From Strigamia acuminata (lineage: Eukaryota > Arthropoda > Chilopoda > Geophilomorpha > Linotaeniidae), in the NCBI GenBank assembly GCA_949358305.1, contig OX442314.1, positions 46,508,581-46,572,580 of the forward strand: 64,000 nt of DNA. Direction: 5' to 3'. Each line of letters starts with the position of its first letter. Positions within the stretch are counted from its first letter, which is position 1. The notes beneath the pieces were generated by a model. The model searched no databases and was not told the DNA's origin. It saw only the letters and a program-made list of their open reading frames with translations. This document shows positions 1 through 11,400 of the stretch, in pieces. The position numbers and the translations under genes were made by a program.

Positions 1-1
1 T

Positions 2-2024
2 TTGGACACGGTCTTGGACGGTTTGATCACGTTGCATGAAGAGCGGGAAACGAAAACCAACGACAACGTTCACAACGACATCGACAACGTTCACAATGAC
101 AACGACAACCTTCACAACGACAACGACAACCTCTTCGATTTTCTCCATCAAATGATCGATCTCGATTCGATTCCGAATGTGACGGAGAATCCGGAGATCA
201 AAACTGCGTCTCCGGAGATCCAAACCGTGCCGTCGGCTCCGGAGGTGCTCGTATTGGCCGAAACGTCGCAGATTGCGCAAAACCAGGTAAAATAGCTCGC
301 GTATTCGCTAAATTTATACATTATCATTACAATTTTATGCTTAAAAGTTCGTCGATGTGGATAGTTCGCTGAATCAAGCCGTGCGGAACTTTCAGCGAGG
401 CCCGCCGCCCGCTTATCATGCGAGGAATAATTATCGACAGCAACGGTTTGCTGGAAAACCGTACAATTTGCAAGATTTATTGCAAATGGAAGCGCAGAGA
501 CGTGGAAATTACACTTACGGGTCTCCGCAAGTGCCGGAAAGACACGTAAAGCGTGGTCGAAGAGGTGGGAAAAGAATTAGCAAGACGGCGGCGGCGAAAC
601 AAGCGACGAATGTTCAAGTTGCGGCCACTTACAACCATCAGTTTAGTCTGTCGGGGTCTTATGATGTGAATGATTTATGCAACGTGCGAAGACCTGACTT
701 TCTTCAGGTACACATTTAAATTGGTTGTTGTCAGTGTTATATTAAGTAACTTTTCCGGGGTAGTTGTTTCCGCTCTTTCGTTTGACGTTAATTTTTTGAC
801 GATCCGAGCTTCCGTTCTCGAGATATTTGCATTTCTCATCAATTTTTGTCCCAAATTTTGTCTTTTTTTGACCGAAAAACGCAAATATCTGGAGAACGGA
901 AGCTCGGATCGTCAAAAACTAAACACCAAACGAAAGAGCGAAAAAACCTACACCAGAAACGTTAGTTAAACCTTGGACCAAGGTTAAACAACATCGCCGA
1001 CAACCAATAACTAATATATATTTAATTCCAATGTGTGTGCATTTGTTTATTTATTACGGAGTATTTATTTTACTTTATTACGCGATTCTCAGCCACCTGC
1101 TGCATACGGCAACGCAATGTACGACCAGATTCCGAGTTCAGAAAATCCCATGTTTATCCAACAACCCAACTCCGCATACACCCAGACTAATCCGCCTCAT
1201 TTACAAACGAATGGACATCCGCAAAAGCCGCAAACAACGTTTAATCGTTCTCAGCCGTTGCCATATTTGCAATTTCCGCATTATCGTGTGGCTCAGCGAC
1301 CACCGTTCGGTCACTTGCCACCGCAAATTAGCAGTTACTCCGCTACTCAACAGCAACAGAATCCCATGCTGAACGCGCTGCTGTCGCAACCGTTCGACCA
1401 CGGCCAACCTGGACTCGTCCAGCAGCTGCAGCAGCGCAATCCAACGGCATCCAAGGAAAATAAACGGAAATTGGCCCATGTTCCTGCTCAAACTGCGCGC
1501 CAATCGCAATACCAAACCAAAGCGCAGTTTTTTAGTAGTTTTAATCAAACATTCCAAGCGCCGAGGTTCATTGCTACATCACAGCAGTGGCAGGTATTGT
1601 TTCACTTGTTTACACGTTTTTTTCATGTCTGATATTTACATTTTTCGATGTTTTAGCAATATGGAGGCTCAAATCAAATGCCGGAGCACAATCTGCAATC
1701 TCAGACCGACTACGGTTCGTTTTCTACCGGTTGGTCATGATTCACGAGTGGTATTTTGGTTTAATTAATTAAAAAAATTGTTTTTAATCAGGTGGGAGTG
1801 ACCAAGCAGTTAATTCTGACGGTTTCTATAGCGCAATGAGTGGCGAAGACCAATCTTGTCGCTCAATTCGTGAAGACACGACTGGCATCAATCCAAGGTT
1901 ACCTGTGAGCAAATTCTACGATGATGGCGCGGATTTTTGTTAATTCTCAGTTTTTTACAAATGTTTTTAGGAAGTGAAGAAGCGTGGGAAAGGGAGTTTG
2001 TTGTGGCAGTTGCTGTCAGAGTGA
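2..2024 (+). CDS. Q/N-rich protein of unknown function, 5'-partial, six visible exons
   Basis: The gene enters the window already open. Exons read from the sequence are 2-286, 348-707, 1093-1593, 1657-1714 (or 1729; both donors keep frame), 1792-1904 and 1971-2024, ending in TGA. All inner borders are GT-AG and the phases join without a stop. The first exon has a short repeat rich in N, D and H. The second has a basic patch (VKRGRRGGKR) that could be a nuclear signal. The third is rich in Q, P and N. No enzymatic domain or transmembrane segment is visible. Low complexity plus a basic patch would fit a nuclear or RNA-associated protein, but this is inference. I do not recognise the family. The intron at 708-1092 contains a hairpin element. 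Confidence 0.7.
745..965. mobile_element. Hairpin MITE in intron 2 of the Q/N-rich gene
   Basis: Two arms of roughly 80 bp, near 745-835 and 880-965, are imperfect reverse complements; for example GATCCGAGCTTCCGTTCTC on the left faces GAGAACGGAAGCTCGGATC on the right. About 45 bp of AT-rich loop separates them. There is no coding capacity. The form fits a fold-back MITE; no target duplication is clear. Confidence 0.6.
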
Positions 2025-2176
2025 TGGAATTTGCATTTTTTTGATGGATTGTGGACGGATTTCACAAAGTGTTGGAATAATATCGAATAATCAAGTTGAC
2101 AAGTATTAAAGTTGGATTTGCGTGGGTGGATGAGTGGAATTTATAGAAATGTTAATTGTGTTGCAAATGGATTTCA

Positions 2177-2193
2177 ATAAATAATTTTTACTG
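2177..2193 (+). terminator. Polyadenylation signals of the Q/N-rich gene
   Basis: Two AATAAA hexamers lie about 155-170 bp after the stop codon at 2024, in an AT-rich stretch, which suits 3' end formation of the upstream gene. Confidence 0.45.
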
Positions 2194-2443
2194 AATAAAT
2201 AATTCAATTTTTGATGCTTAGGTTTGTTTTATAAGTGTGTACTCTATTCTATTGGGCAGATAACTGAATTCAGAAATAGCGTATAATCATTTTTGGGAAA
2301 AGTATTATTTATTGAGTTGATTTCATGGGTGGGAACGACATTATATATGGAATTTAAGAAAGATTTATTAAAGTTTTAGAACATTTATTTGAAATTTATG
2401 GATTTATCTGTATTTATTTGTAGTTTATACAGTGGGGGGCATT

Positions 2444-2752
2444 CTAACGGTCCAGGTTCTGCTCGGGCCCCGGTTGGCGAAGATCCATCCTGCAAAATGG
2501 ACACGAATAATTGTCTGCTAACCACGTTTCGATGCAGCCCGAGTGATAAGTGTGGGAACACGGTAGTTTCTTTACGGATTGATCCCGCTTCTGTTCTTGC
2601 AAACAAATGGGACACTCGTCTGGCAAATCCGCCTCCAAAACGGTGTCAGTCAACTCCACTAAAAGTGGAGCCTCTTCTTCATACGATTCACTTAAATAAT
2701 CCATTATTAATTCCATTGCATTCATTAGTACATCCAATTCGTTCATATCCAT
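2444..2752 (-). CDS. Small RING-H2 zinc-finger protein (putative E3 ubiquitin ligase), 102 aa
   Basis: A single-exon frame of 102 codons. The C-terminal half is a canonical RING-H2 finger: CPIC, then CSHTYH, then SGC, and finally CPFC, giving the C3H2C3 zinc ligands at about residues 48-87, with the usual W (ETWL) between the sixth and seventh ligands. The N-terminal half is acidic and probably helical and has no membrane segment. RING-H2 proteins recruit E2 enzymes for ubiquitin transfer, so a soluble E3 role is the family expectation; the substrate is unknown. The Met at 2752 is the first in frame. Being small and intronless, it could be a retrocopy, but the zinc ligands are intact. An AG-dinucleotide run lies 120 bp upstream. 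Confidence 0.75.
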   Translation of the reverse strand: MDMNELDVLMNAMELIMDYLSESYEEEAPLLVELTDTVLEADLPDECPICLQEQKRDQSVKKLPCSHTYHSGCIETWLADNYSCPFCRMDLRQPGPEQNLDR

Positions 2753-2956
2753 ACCGAAATGATTAAAAGCTCTAGAGAAGTATTGAAAGCGCTATTCGAG
2801 TATCCCACACTCACAAGTCAGTGTAGTGGTCAGATAGCAGATACAGGCAGAGTGGATGCTTAAGTACAAAAGAGAGAGAGAGAGAGATTTCGTCAGGTAG
2901 ACGTTCACATCCAGTAGTTACGTCACATAAACGTTGTTCTTTACCTAAAAGATAAC

Positions 2957-3055
2957 GGAATGGCTATATCCACCCCCTTAGAGGGTGAAAATAGCACCTG
3001 GGCTATTTCCACCCCCTTTTGAGAAGCGCATTTGATTGGCTAATTCCACCCACTT
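2957..3055. repeat. Short array of the TTTCCACCCCC repeat
   Basis: Three imperfect units of a GGCTATTTCCACCCCCTT-like sequence. The same motif forms the longer array at 5044-5225, so the two may be parts of one minisatellite separated by the insertions between them. Confidence 0.5.
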
Positions 3056-3127
3056 TTGAAGTTAAATTCCCCTTTGCACACTTTTTATCAATCCTTTCGT
3101 TTGTTTCTGCAGAGGTCCGACGATATA

Positions 3128-3893
3128 CAGGGTGTTCTAAAAGTCTGTACCCCTCCAAATATTTCCTGAGCAATTGCATCTAGGCCAATTTTGATGAAGC
3201 GATCGTATAGTAAGTTGGGTGAGAGCAATCCAATGACGTCATCAAATTTGACCTTGAAGGTCATTTTCAAAGTCATTCACTTGCTAACTTCTAAACCAAT
3301 CAGGTTAGAGCAAAAAAGTCAATTACAAAGTTGTAGAGCACCATCAAATTAGTACTATCCAATTTATCTTAGTCATCTTAAGTTAAATTTTTTCTTTTTA
3401 AAAAGGAGGCAAATCAGCTGAAATAAAGCCAGCCATTGTAACAAAACTTAAATTTCTATTAGAAAAATACTGAATTACTTAAATAAACGTATTCAAATGT
3501 GCATTATTATGCAAGTAAACAAGAAAAACCACTGCCCTTTTTTTAATGCCTCAATAATTATTTTATCACAAGAATAAAAAATTTCACTTTGCGGATTTTT
3601 TGTCTGATTTGCCTCCTTTTTAAAAAGAAAACATTTAACTTAAGATAACTAAGATAAATTGGATAGTACTAATTTGATGGTGCTCTACAACTTTGTAATT
3701 GACTTTTTTGCTCTAACCTGATTGGTTTAGAAGTTAGCAAGTGACTGACCTTGAAAATGACCTTCAAGGTCAAATTTGATGACGTCATTGGATTGCTCTC
3801 ACCCAACTTACTATACGATCGCTTCATCAAAATTGGCTTAGATGCAATTGCTCAGGAAATATTTGGAGGGGTACAGACTTTTAGAACACCCTG
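3128..3893. mobile_element. Fold-back mariner-like MITE, copy 1 (766 bp)
   Basis: Starts CAGGGTGTTCTAAAAGTCTG and ends with its reverse complement; the inverted arms are about 330 bp each and nearly perfect, with a short AT-rich centre. It is flanked by TATA on both sides, which fits a TA or TATA target duplication. No transposase frame is present, so it is non-autonomous. A diverged relative of almost identical length is at 44352-45116. Confidence 0.85.
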
Positions 3894-3989
3894 TATATGA
3901 TCACGTAAAATTCAATGCATGTAACAAAATTCAATTTTTTTCAACATTGTGGTAATCCCAAATTACTACATATAAAGGAAATTCCTTAA

Positions 3990-5043
3990 ATCTAATAATT
4001 TTGAAATATTAATTCAAGTGTTAAAAGGGTTGCAAGAATTATCCAGGCACAACAGGATCTTGTGTGGGAAACAAGATAAGATCTAGGGACTACAGGATGT
4101 GCTACATCCTGTTAGCAGTGAGAGGAGCTGCTAAGAACTCAGTCTGAAACCAAACCTGAACCTGAAAACACCTCCTGAAAAACACACACTGAAAACCACT
4201 GAAAATCATTGTTTGTTATGGGAGAAAACTTCACTTCAGATTTAGGCTCACTTCTTGAAATAATATAAAGATTATTTCAAGATTGGTAATTCTCTTCACA
4301 ACAAGAAGAGAGGGATCATACTCTTCTCCAAGTAAGAGTCAGGCCAACACTCTTAGCCACAAAAGAGTCGAGAATCTTCAGTTCGCCACGGCTAGAACGC
4401 TCGTCCACCGCCGCAGTAAACGCTGGACCGAGGGAAGAAGATTCAACACGCTGCCAGCTGTAAGTCGTCCTAATTCACGGGAAATCCCGTTAAAGACAGC
4501 GGAGTTCCGCTTACAGTTTGTAACCGCTCGCATGAGTGGTAGAATACGGCTGCAACCAATTCCCGAGGCCCGAGACGAAGCCACGGACGAGACGCAACTA
4601 CAACCCGCGTATCTCGAGCTAATCGCCGCTCCAAACGAGCCGACGACCCAGACGAGGACAGAAGCGAGGCTGGACTTCAAGTTTGACGTCCAGGCGAACT
4701 CCGTCGCCCACGCCGAGCGACTAGACGCAATAAGAAGATTCAGGACGGAATCCATAATATTCATTGCATCAGTATTTTTCCTAATTTCCTTATTCCACCC
4801 AAAAAGTGTTTGAGCGCCACTGAAAAGTATTCAAATATAATGAGTGACTTCAAACGATTGGCCGACATATTATCTGTGTTAGGAACAGATGAATTTTCGA
4901 AAGCAAAGGTTGTGATTGCTGAAATAACTCAACATAACGTGAGTCCGGTAAAAGCTGAGCCTAATAAAAACCCGATAACAGATGATTTTAACTTGACCCC
5001 ACTACTAGCCAATCCTAATGTTAGCTCCATAGTCGACACTAGT
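3990..5043 (+). mobile_element. Truncated LTR-like element with hairpin-array leader, copy A
   Basis: Contains a run of short hairpins: ATCTTGT/AACAAGAT, CAGGATGT/ACATCCTG and TTAGCAG/CTGCTAA near 4050-4135. A linear spacer follows (GTCTGAAACCAAACC), then AAATAAT/ATTATTT, CTCTTC/GAAGAG and two ACTCTT/AAGAGT hairpins at about 4257-4372. The same plan occurs at 63.0-63.4 kb and, reversed, at 48.7-49.6 kb, with different stem sequences. Downstream is an arginine-rich reading frame. It ends in the minisatellite at 5044, so it is incomplete. I infer an LTR or leader of a retroelement; the class is not certain. Confidence 0.5.
4283..4813 (+). CDS. Arginine-rich reading frame with hydrophobic C-terminus in hairpin-array element
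   Basis: A 176-codon frame directly after the second hairpin block. It is rich in R, T and A and ends in a hydrophobic stretch (FIASVFFLISLF). A similarly built frame, basic then hydrophobic at the C-terminus, follows the hairpins in the related copy at 63405-63815. Sequence identity between the two is low. Whether either is translated is unknown; structured leader RNA could leave such a frame by chance. Confidence 0.25.
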   Translation: MVILFTTRREGSYSSPSKSQANTLSHKRVENLQFATARTLVHRRSKRWTEGRRFNTLPAVSRPNSREIPLKTAEFRLQFVTARMSGRIRLQPIPEARDEATDETQLQPAYLELIAAPNEPTTQTRTEARLDFKFDVQANSVAHAERLDAIRRFRTESIIFIASVFFLISLFHPKSV

Positions 5044-5061
5044 TTCAGTGGGTGGAAATAG
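4840..5061 (+). CDS. Short reading frame, possible truncated gag start
   Basis: A frame of 73 codons beginning ATGAGTGACTTC, directly downstream of the hairpin-array leader and cut by the minisatellite at 5044. Its composition is ordinary for a protein, unlike the leader. Its position suits the start of a gag-like gene, but no family motif can be seen. Confidence 0.2.
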   Translation: MSDFKRLADILSVLGTDEFSKAKVVIAEITQHNVSPVKAEPNKNPITDDFNLTPLLANPNVSSIVDTSFSGWK

Positions 5062-5225
5062 CCACCAAGATATTTCCACCCTTCAAGGGGGTGGAAATAG
5101 CCACCAATATATTTCCACCCTCCAAGGGGGTGGAAGTAGCCACCAATATATTTCCACCCAAGGGGGTGGAACTAGCCACCAGGCTATTTCCACCCTCCAA
5201 GGGGGTGGATATAGCCACCGCCAAA
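5044..5225. repeat. Minisatellite of about 35 bp, five units, each self-complementary
   Basis: Units read GGGGGTGGAAATAGCCACC followed by a TATTTCCACCC half, so each unit contains GGTGGAAATA facing TATTTCCACC and can fold on itself. Unit length varies slightly. A shorter array of the same motif is at 2957-3055. Confidence 0.75.
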
Positions 5226-5796
5226 AGATAAAGATCAAAATGTAGAACATAGAAAAACTTTTAATCGATTTTAATTAAATGCAATAAATTTAAGTTAGTT
5301 TCAAGAGGGAAGTTGGAAAACGGTGCGCAAGTGCGCATTCACATTACTTTTTGATTTGTTTACATTATATACGTCGAAAAACACCGAATACAAAAGATTA
5401 ATTGTTTATGTATTAGGAGAAATTTGTGTTTCTCGAAATGGCATACTAGTAAGACATTTTGAAGTATGAATACTTTTCACTTTCTTGGTGTATGAATACA
5501 AATTAATGTTGAGTTAATTATTTTTAAAGTATATTTTCATGTTTGTCTTGCATAAAATCGCACCTAATCTGGCCCGAAATCGTATAAAAGCTGACCCTTT
5601 GCCACATTTTTGTTTTTGCACTTTCTGGTATTTTGGATTTCAAGATTAAAACCAGCATTAAATATTTAAACCAATTTCACGTGTAAATTTGAGATTTAAT
5701 GTTTGACTTGAAGATTTATTAGGGATCCATCCATCAGTCAATTTATAAACTTATCTTTTAATTGAAAATACTGAAAAAATACTAAAATACAGAAAC

Positions 5797-6469
5797 TGTC
5801 ACGGCACGTCTACCCGCCTATTTTTATTTTAGAATAACCCAATCTTATTTCTTATAATATTTTCTTGTTTCTCTCACTTGTGATGATTCATCTCACTTAC
5901 TCATCTTCATTTAATGAATGCGCAATCTGGATGATGCGCATATCATTATTCTTAACAATTGAACTCCTATTTTCACCTTTCCACCCCCTTCTCTAATTGA
6001 TCTGACCAGTCACATGACTGAGTTTTCCTCTTTCCAATCATCCTAAGTTTAATCACTTCTTCTTATGCTCTCTACTGGATAACACCAATTTCCTTTAGTA
6101 ACATTTAGATTTAGTCCTCTATTATTTGCGCCTTCAACAAGCGCTCCTACATCTAACCCTATTGCGCTATTTTCTAAGCCGTCATCTTTTATATTATCAC
6201 TGCCCGATGATATCCCCTTTCCACTCTAGGTTTATATCATCGTGCTTTCATTCTTTTACGCCTACAAACACCCGTCGTAAGCAAGGAACTGTCCAATATA
6301 AATTATGTTAGTCAAACGTGAGTATTAGGTTTCCTGAGTTTCTGGATGTCCACATTTGAAGGAAACAAGGTTTAGGGAAATCTACGAACTTTGCCCATTA
6401 CTATTGCGCGAATTAGTTTTTGCGCGATATTGTTAGGAATTAATTATACCAACAGAATTAATCGTGACA
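5797..6469 (+). repeat. 5' LTR of giant Gypsy
   Basis: 673 bp, beginning TGTCACGGCACG and ending CGTGACA. The terminal seven bases are perfect inverted repeats. It matches 19847-20520 almost base for base. Confidence 0.95.
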
Positions 6470-6472
6470 ACA

Positions 6473-6492
6473 TGGCGAGCCTGACAGGATCC
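6473..6492 (+). other. Primer-binding site of giant Gypsy
   Basis: TGGCGAGCCTGACAGGATCC begins three bases after the 5' LTR. A leading TGG complementary to a tRNA CCA end is the rule for LTR elements. The TGGCGA start resembles the tRNA-Arg type sites of 412/mdg1 elements, but the tRNA cannot be fixed without the host tRNA set. Confidence 0.6.
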
Positions 6493-6570
6493 TCGCTTAT
6501 TTAGGCTGAAAACGCGCAAGAAAGTTAAGTTTTCGTTTAAATTATTAATCATTCTCATTATTTTTTCATC

Positions 6571-8478
6571 ATGTCGAATGAGTTGGGAAACGGTGAGGAA
6601 AACCCCACTGTACGAGACCCCTTTGATTTGGACCAGCTGGCTTCGTCTCTCGACTGGCAGCGTTATGAGCGTTTAAGGCGAGCACGAGCGGAGCAAAGTG
6701 AGTTATTGATAACCATTGCGAATTCAATGCCGCCAACATTTCGTGACAACATGTCGGCACAAATACCGGGCGTACACGTTTCTGCGCCAACGACAGTTGC
6801 CACGTCAACACCAGCGTATCAGCTCGTGCCTCCAGCTTTCTTCACTCCTGGCACGTCAGGAATATCAATGAATCCGACGATTTTACATTCCGAAGCTTTA
6901 TTGATGTGTGATATTCGTAATCAGTTTTTCGTTCAGGCACAGGGATTACTCAAAGAAATGCGAAGCATTTACCAACAAGGCACCAGCCCTCCACATCCAA
7001 CGACACCCCCGTCAGAGGATGGTGGGTCCTCTCATGGATCCATAAGGGTAAAAGGCAATTCGGCACCATCAGGAAATGAACTTTCCACGGAACTTCCTCA
7101 TTGTGGAGGAGCAAGCCACCAACAAGGATTTGCGCCCACCACCATAAATGCGCAACCGACGTCTACAACAACGACGCCACCGGTAATTACGCATGCCACT
7201 ACTTTCAGTCAATGTCCGTCCGTGGCATCACAAATTATGGATTCAACAAAAGCCAATCAGCAGGTGATGAATTCTTTATTATGTGCCAAAATTAACAACA
7301 CAGGGCACCCATCCGGAGTAAGGGCCCAATTGTCTTTACCATCAATACGAGTAAGGCGAGAGGACTCTTCACGAGGATATAACACCTATAAAGAAAAACT
7401 TCCCCGTTTTGACCCTGAGAAGGCCACACTTGACTCTGTTAATTTGTTTCTTGCGCAATTATTTGCGCATATGTATTCCACCCGCATGCCCGAGGAAGAG
7501 TATTTAAAAGTGAATATAATTCAAGCAACCCGCAACAAGGCGCAACGTTGGTGGCTCGCATTGAAACCAAAACCCAAAACGTGGATTGAGTTCGAGGCAT
7601 TGTTTCGTAAGGCATTTTCCATGAATTCCGCGGCAGCCAATGTGAAAATTGCAAATCGAAAGCAACGCAGTGGAGAGTCCACCATGACTTTCCTCAGCGA
7701 AATAATATATTATTTAGAAATTGCAGGCTACACAGACCCTGGGTTACAATGGGAGAAGGCACAGAACATGCTGTTGTCCGACGTCGTCCAACTTTTGAGA
7801 ACAATGCATGTCAAAACAATTGACGAAGCAATCCAAATGGGAAACGACGTGGACAATCGATTACTACTCGACTCTCATCGCAAAACTGAGTATAAACATT
7901 TGGGTCTTGTTGATCAATTTGCACCTCTTTCAGAGGTAAACCCTTCATCCCCCACCGTGTTGAAATCTGTGGACAAGTCCAGAGGTGAAGCCGAATCTAA
8001 AACCTCCACGTCCAACGACGCCAAACGTTTTACGCGCTATCGTAAACAACAGCTAATGTTAGAACTAGCTGCGTTGGAAGCCCGACCCGAGCAACCTTCG
8101 CCGCCACAGGAACCAAGTTCAAGTAGCAGCAGCGAGTCGGAACAGGAAGTGGAAACCAAAAAGAGTTCTGTCGCCGGAGCCGCGCAAAAGGTGAACATTT
8201 CAGTAAATTCAACCACAATTGCGCCCCCTGCAGATCTCCCAAAGGACCATGTCTGTTCTACCTCCGTTGTTACATTTGCGCCATCGCCAAAACCTCCAAC
8301 AAGTGTCAAGTTTCCTGAAAAAGGGGCAGCTTGGCGCAAAACAAAAAAAGATTGGTGGTTTATGATTGAAAACGCAACTTGGCGCCCTATTTGTCCTGTG
8401 TGCTACAAAGTTTTCGAGAGGCAGGAAAACTCCGACGGCCTGAAGTTCCCACGACCGGCGGAGCCAGGCCGCAAGTAA
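6571..8478 (+). CDS. gag: Gag polyprotein of giant Gypsy, 635 aa
   Basis: First long frame after the primer-binding site. A retrotransposon capsid-like region lies at about residues 275-430, with PRFDPEKATLDSVNLFLAQL and a conserved RWWLALKPK segment followed by FRKAF. N-terminal and linker regions are rich in P, S and T. The C-terminus has a serine/glutamate tract (SSSSSSESEQE) and only one CxxC pair (CPVC), so the usual CCHC knuckle of Gypsy nucleocapsids is absent. It forms the particle shell. The stop lies inside the pol frame, giving about 100 bp of overlap. Adenine-rich codon use matches pol. Confidence 0.85.
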   Translation: MSNELGNGEENPTVRDPFDLDQLASSLDWQRYERLRRARAEQSELLITIANSMPPTFRDNMSAQIPGVHVSAPTTVATSTPAYQLVPPAFFTPGTSGISMNPTILHSEALLMCDIRNQFFVQAQGLLKEMRSIYQQGTSPPHPTTPPSEDGGSSHGSIRVKGNSAPSGNELSTELPHCGGASHQQGFAPTTINAQPTSTTTTPPVITHATTFSQCPSVASQIMDSTKANQQVMNSLLCAKINNTGHPSGVRAQLSLPSIRVRREDSSRGYNTYKEKLPRFDPEKATLDSVNLFLAQLFAHMYSTRMPEEEYLKVNIIQATRNKAQRWWLALKPKPKTWIEFEALFRKAFSMNSAAANVKIANRKQRSGESTMTFLSEIIYYLEIAGYTDPGLQWEKAQNMLLSDVVQLLRTMHVKTIDEAIQMGNDVDNRLLLDSHRKTEYKHLGLVDQFAPLSEVNPSSPTVLKSVDKSRGEAESKTSTSNDAKRFTRYRKQQLMLELAALEARPEQPSPPQEPSSSSSSESEQEVETKKSSVAGAAQKVNISVNSTTIAPPADLPKDHVCSTSVVTFAPSPKPPTSVKFPEKGAAWRKTKKDWWFMIENATWRPICPVCYKVFERQENSDGLKFPRPAEPGRK

Positions 8479-11400
8479 ATCAACCGGTCTCCACAAGCGT
8501 AAAACGTGTGGAATCAACAAGACGTGCTCCACCCGACATCACCCTTGACGAGAACATTTCCGATAGGATTATTCCAACAACAACTACTCCTTCTATCACT
8601 CCTAGTGAGTCTAAACCAGGAATTAGTGTTGCATCATCCACACCTTCATCTTCATCACCGATAGTGACAAATCAACGGAAAACTTCAGTTTTGCAACCTG
8701 TGGCTTTCCAACTAGCATCTGGACCTGTTTCAAAGTCGACAGCCTTGCAAGCTGCGACTGCACAGAAACAAATCACCAAGAATGTGAGTAAAAACTTTAA
8801 AATACCCATTATTAAGACTACTTCCAGTGCCAATTCAGCTAAAGCGCCCGAGGAAGTGATCGCTCCAATGAAGGTATCTTTTGTCATGTTGACATCGGAA
8901 GAACTTAAAGAATCTCAAGAACCGATTATTGAGATAACACGCGCCGATAGATTGCGCAGAGAAGCTCCATGCGTAAAAATATCTTGGGCAAATGTGTCAT
9001 TTACCGCGCTTTTAGATTCAGGTGCCCAAACTTGCATCATGAGCGAGGAATTATTTCAACAACTTCACGAAAAAATGGGACTCGAATTTATTAATTTACA
9101 TGAAAAGGTACAGGTCGCATCCGGACACGTGGTTACTGCTTCAAAATCAGTGACGCTTGCGTTGCGAGCGCCGTTAGGAGTAGTGAAATTCGTGTGTTTA
9201 GTGTTGCCTGACGCCAAAAATGACTTGATCCTCGGACGAGACTTTAACCAAGCGGTCGGAGCAACCATCGATCATGGAAGGAGCCAGTGGAGCTTGGCTG
9301 GCTCAGATAAAATTCGTAAATTCGTGACCTATGAAGACGCCAAAAAATCCGAGTCAATTCTCGTATTCCCAATGGCACCGGAGGAACTGGATAAATCAGC
9401 AACTCCACTAGCTAAAATAAGTGAGATTGTTCCAAATAAAATACTCAAGAAGCCTGCGCCACCCAGTGACATTAACTGTGTGCTGTTGTTCCACCAACCA
9501 TTGAAAAATGAGGTTTTTGAGTATCCAAACGACGACTCACAAAGACAAGTAAAAACAATTAGGCATCGCAGTCGAACCACGTGGTCGAATGTTTGGTCAC
9601 CAAAACGAAAGGAAACTTCGAGAACTTCGAGTAAAGTGAAAAAGACAATCTCTCGTAAGTTAACTTTAAGCCAATTTCGTCGATTGCGCCGCCTTCGTCA
9701 TAAATTGAACGTTATTCGTCCCATCGCCAAACAATTGATTGCGCAACGAGCCAAAGACATTAACGACAAAAAGAAGTTAATTAACGACTCCAGAACAACT
9801 GCGCAACCTATTAATGGTGAGAACGACTCAAATTCAAATATTTACAACGTCAACTTTTTGCAGTATCAACCCAGTGAGAATCCGACCGATCTCGATTGGA
9901 TTTATCATCAACTATGGAATAAGTTGTCTGTTATGCAGATCAAACTACTAATTGAAACTTTGCAGCCAATTTCACAGATTTTCCGTGAGGAAATCGGTTT
10001 ATGTAATAATACGGAATATGAAGTTAATCTAAAACCGGATTTTCGTCCGATTCATGTCCCAGTACGACCCGTAAACCCTGCGAAAAAGGCAATTATCGAC
10101 AAATACCTCGACAAGAAATTACAACAAGGTATAATTCGCCGTTCACAAAGTGATTGCGCCGTCGCCCCAGTGGTCGTGCCCAAGAAGACCGGGGAATGGA
10201 GGACAGCAATGGACTTCAGACCCATTAATGCGCAAACAATTCCGGATGTGTATCCACTTCCGGTCATAGACAATATATTTGCGTATTTAGGTGGTGCACA
10301 TTGGTTCTCGATAATCGACGGGCGCGAGGCCTTTCACCAAATTGGAGTGCGCAAGGGAGATGAGCGATTCTTGGCCTTCATAACACACCGAGGACTATTT
10401 GAATACGTTCGTATGCCTTTTGGCCCCATCAACGGCCCTGCAACACTCCAAAGAGCGATGAACAAAACTTTGGCCAAATATTTATATAAATTTGTATTTG
10501 TATACATTGATGATGTTATTATTTTTAGCAAAACATTTGAGGAGCATGTTCAACATCTGCGCCTCGTTTTGGAAGAATTATTTGATGCCGGTTTCACCAT
10601 GAACGCCAACAAAACCGAGCTCTGTCAACAGCGCCTCGAAGTTTTGGGCCACATCGTGGAATCCGGACAAATTTCTCCAAATCCGAAGAAAGTGTCAGCT
10701 ATCCAAAACTATCCTGCGCCAACAAATTTGCGCGAGTTACAACGTTTCAAAGGTATGGTGGGTTATTATCAATCTTTTATTGCGAACTTTTCCAAGACAA
10801 GTGAGGTATTCCGACCACTACTCAAAAAAGATGCTGTTTGGCATTGGAACGAAGCGCAACAGGAAGCTTTTGATTATCTTAAAGATCAAATAGCGACTCC
10901 AACGCTGAAGAGACGTTTTCCCAGCTGGAAAAAGCCATTCATCCTTCAAACAGATGCAAGCTACTCCGGTTTGGGGTCGGCTTTAATGCAATTAAATGAC
11001 GCAGGAGAAAGGATACCAATAGCTTTCGCTTCTCGTGCGCTTAACAGTGCTGAAAAAAACTATAATGTGACTGAAATTGAGTGCCTAGCAGCCGTGTGGG
11101 CGGTGAAACGTTTCCGCGCTTATTTAGAAATGATGCCATTTTATTTGGAGAGTGATCATCGTTCTTTAAAGTGGTTATTTCAACAAAGAGAACCAACTGG
11201 TCGACTTGCTCGTTGGGTACTCTCATTAAGCGAATACAAATTCACTTTCCTGCACTGCTCAGGATGCAAGAATCGAGTGGCGGACGCTTTAAGCAGAGCA
11301 CCAGTCGATCCACCCGAACACGACGAGGAAGATGACAGTCCACTCGTCGATGAAGCCTGCTACACAGCATACTTTGATGACTGTAATCAGTGGCCAGCAT

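Noticed and set aside
8343-8349. A7 run as the gag-pol frameshift site
   Set aside because: It is in phase for slippage, but the pol frame meets a TGA at 8367-8369 before it opens.
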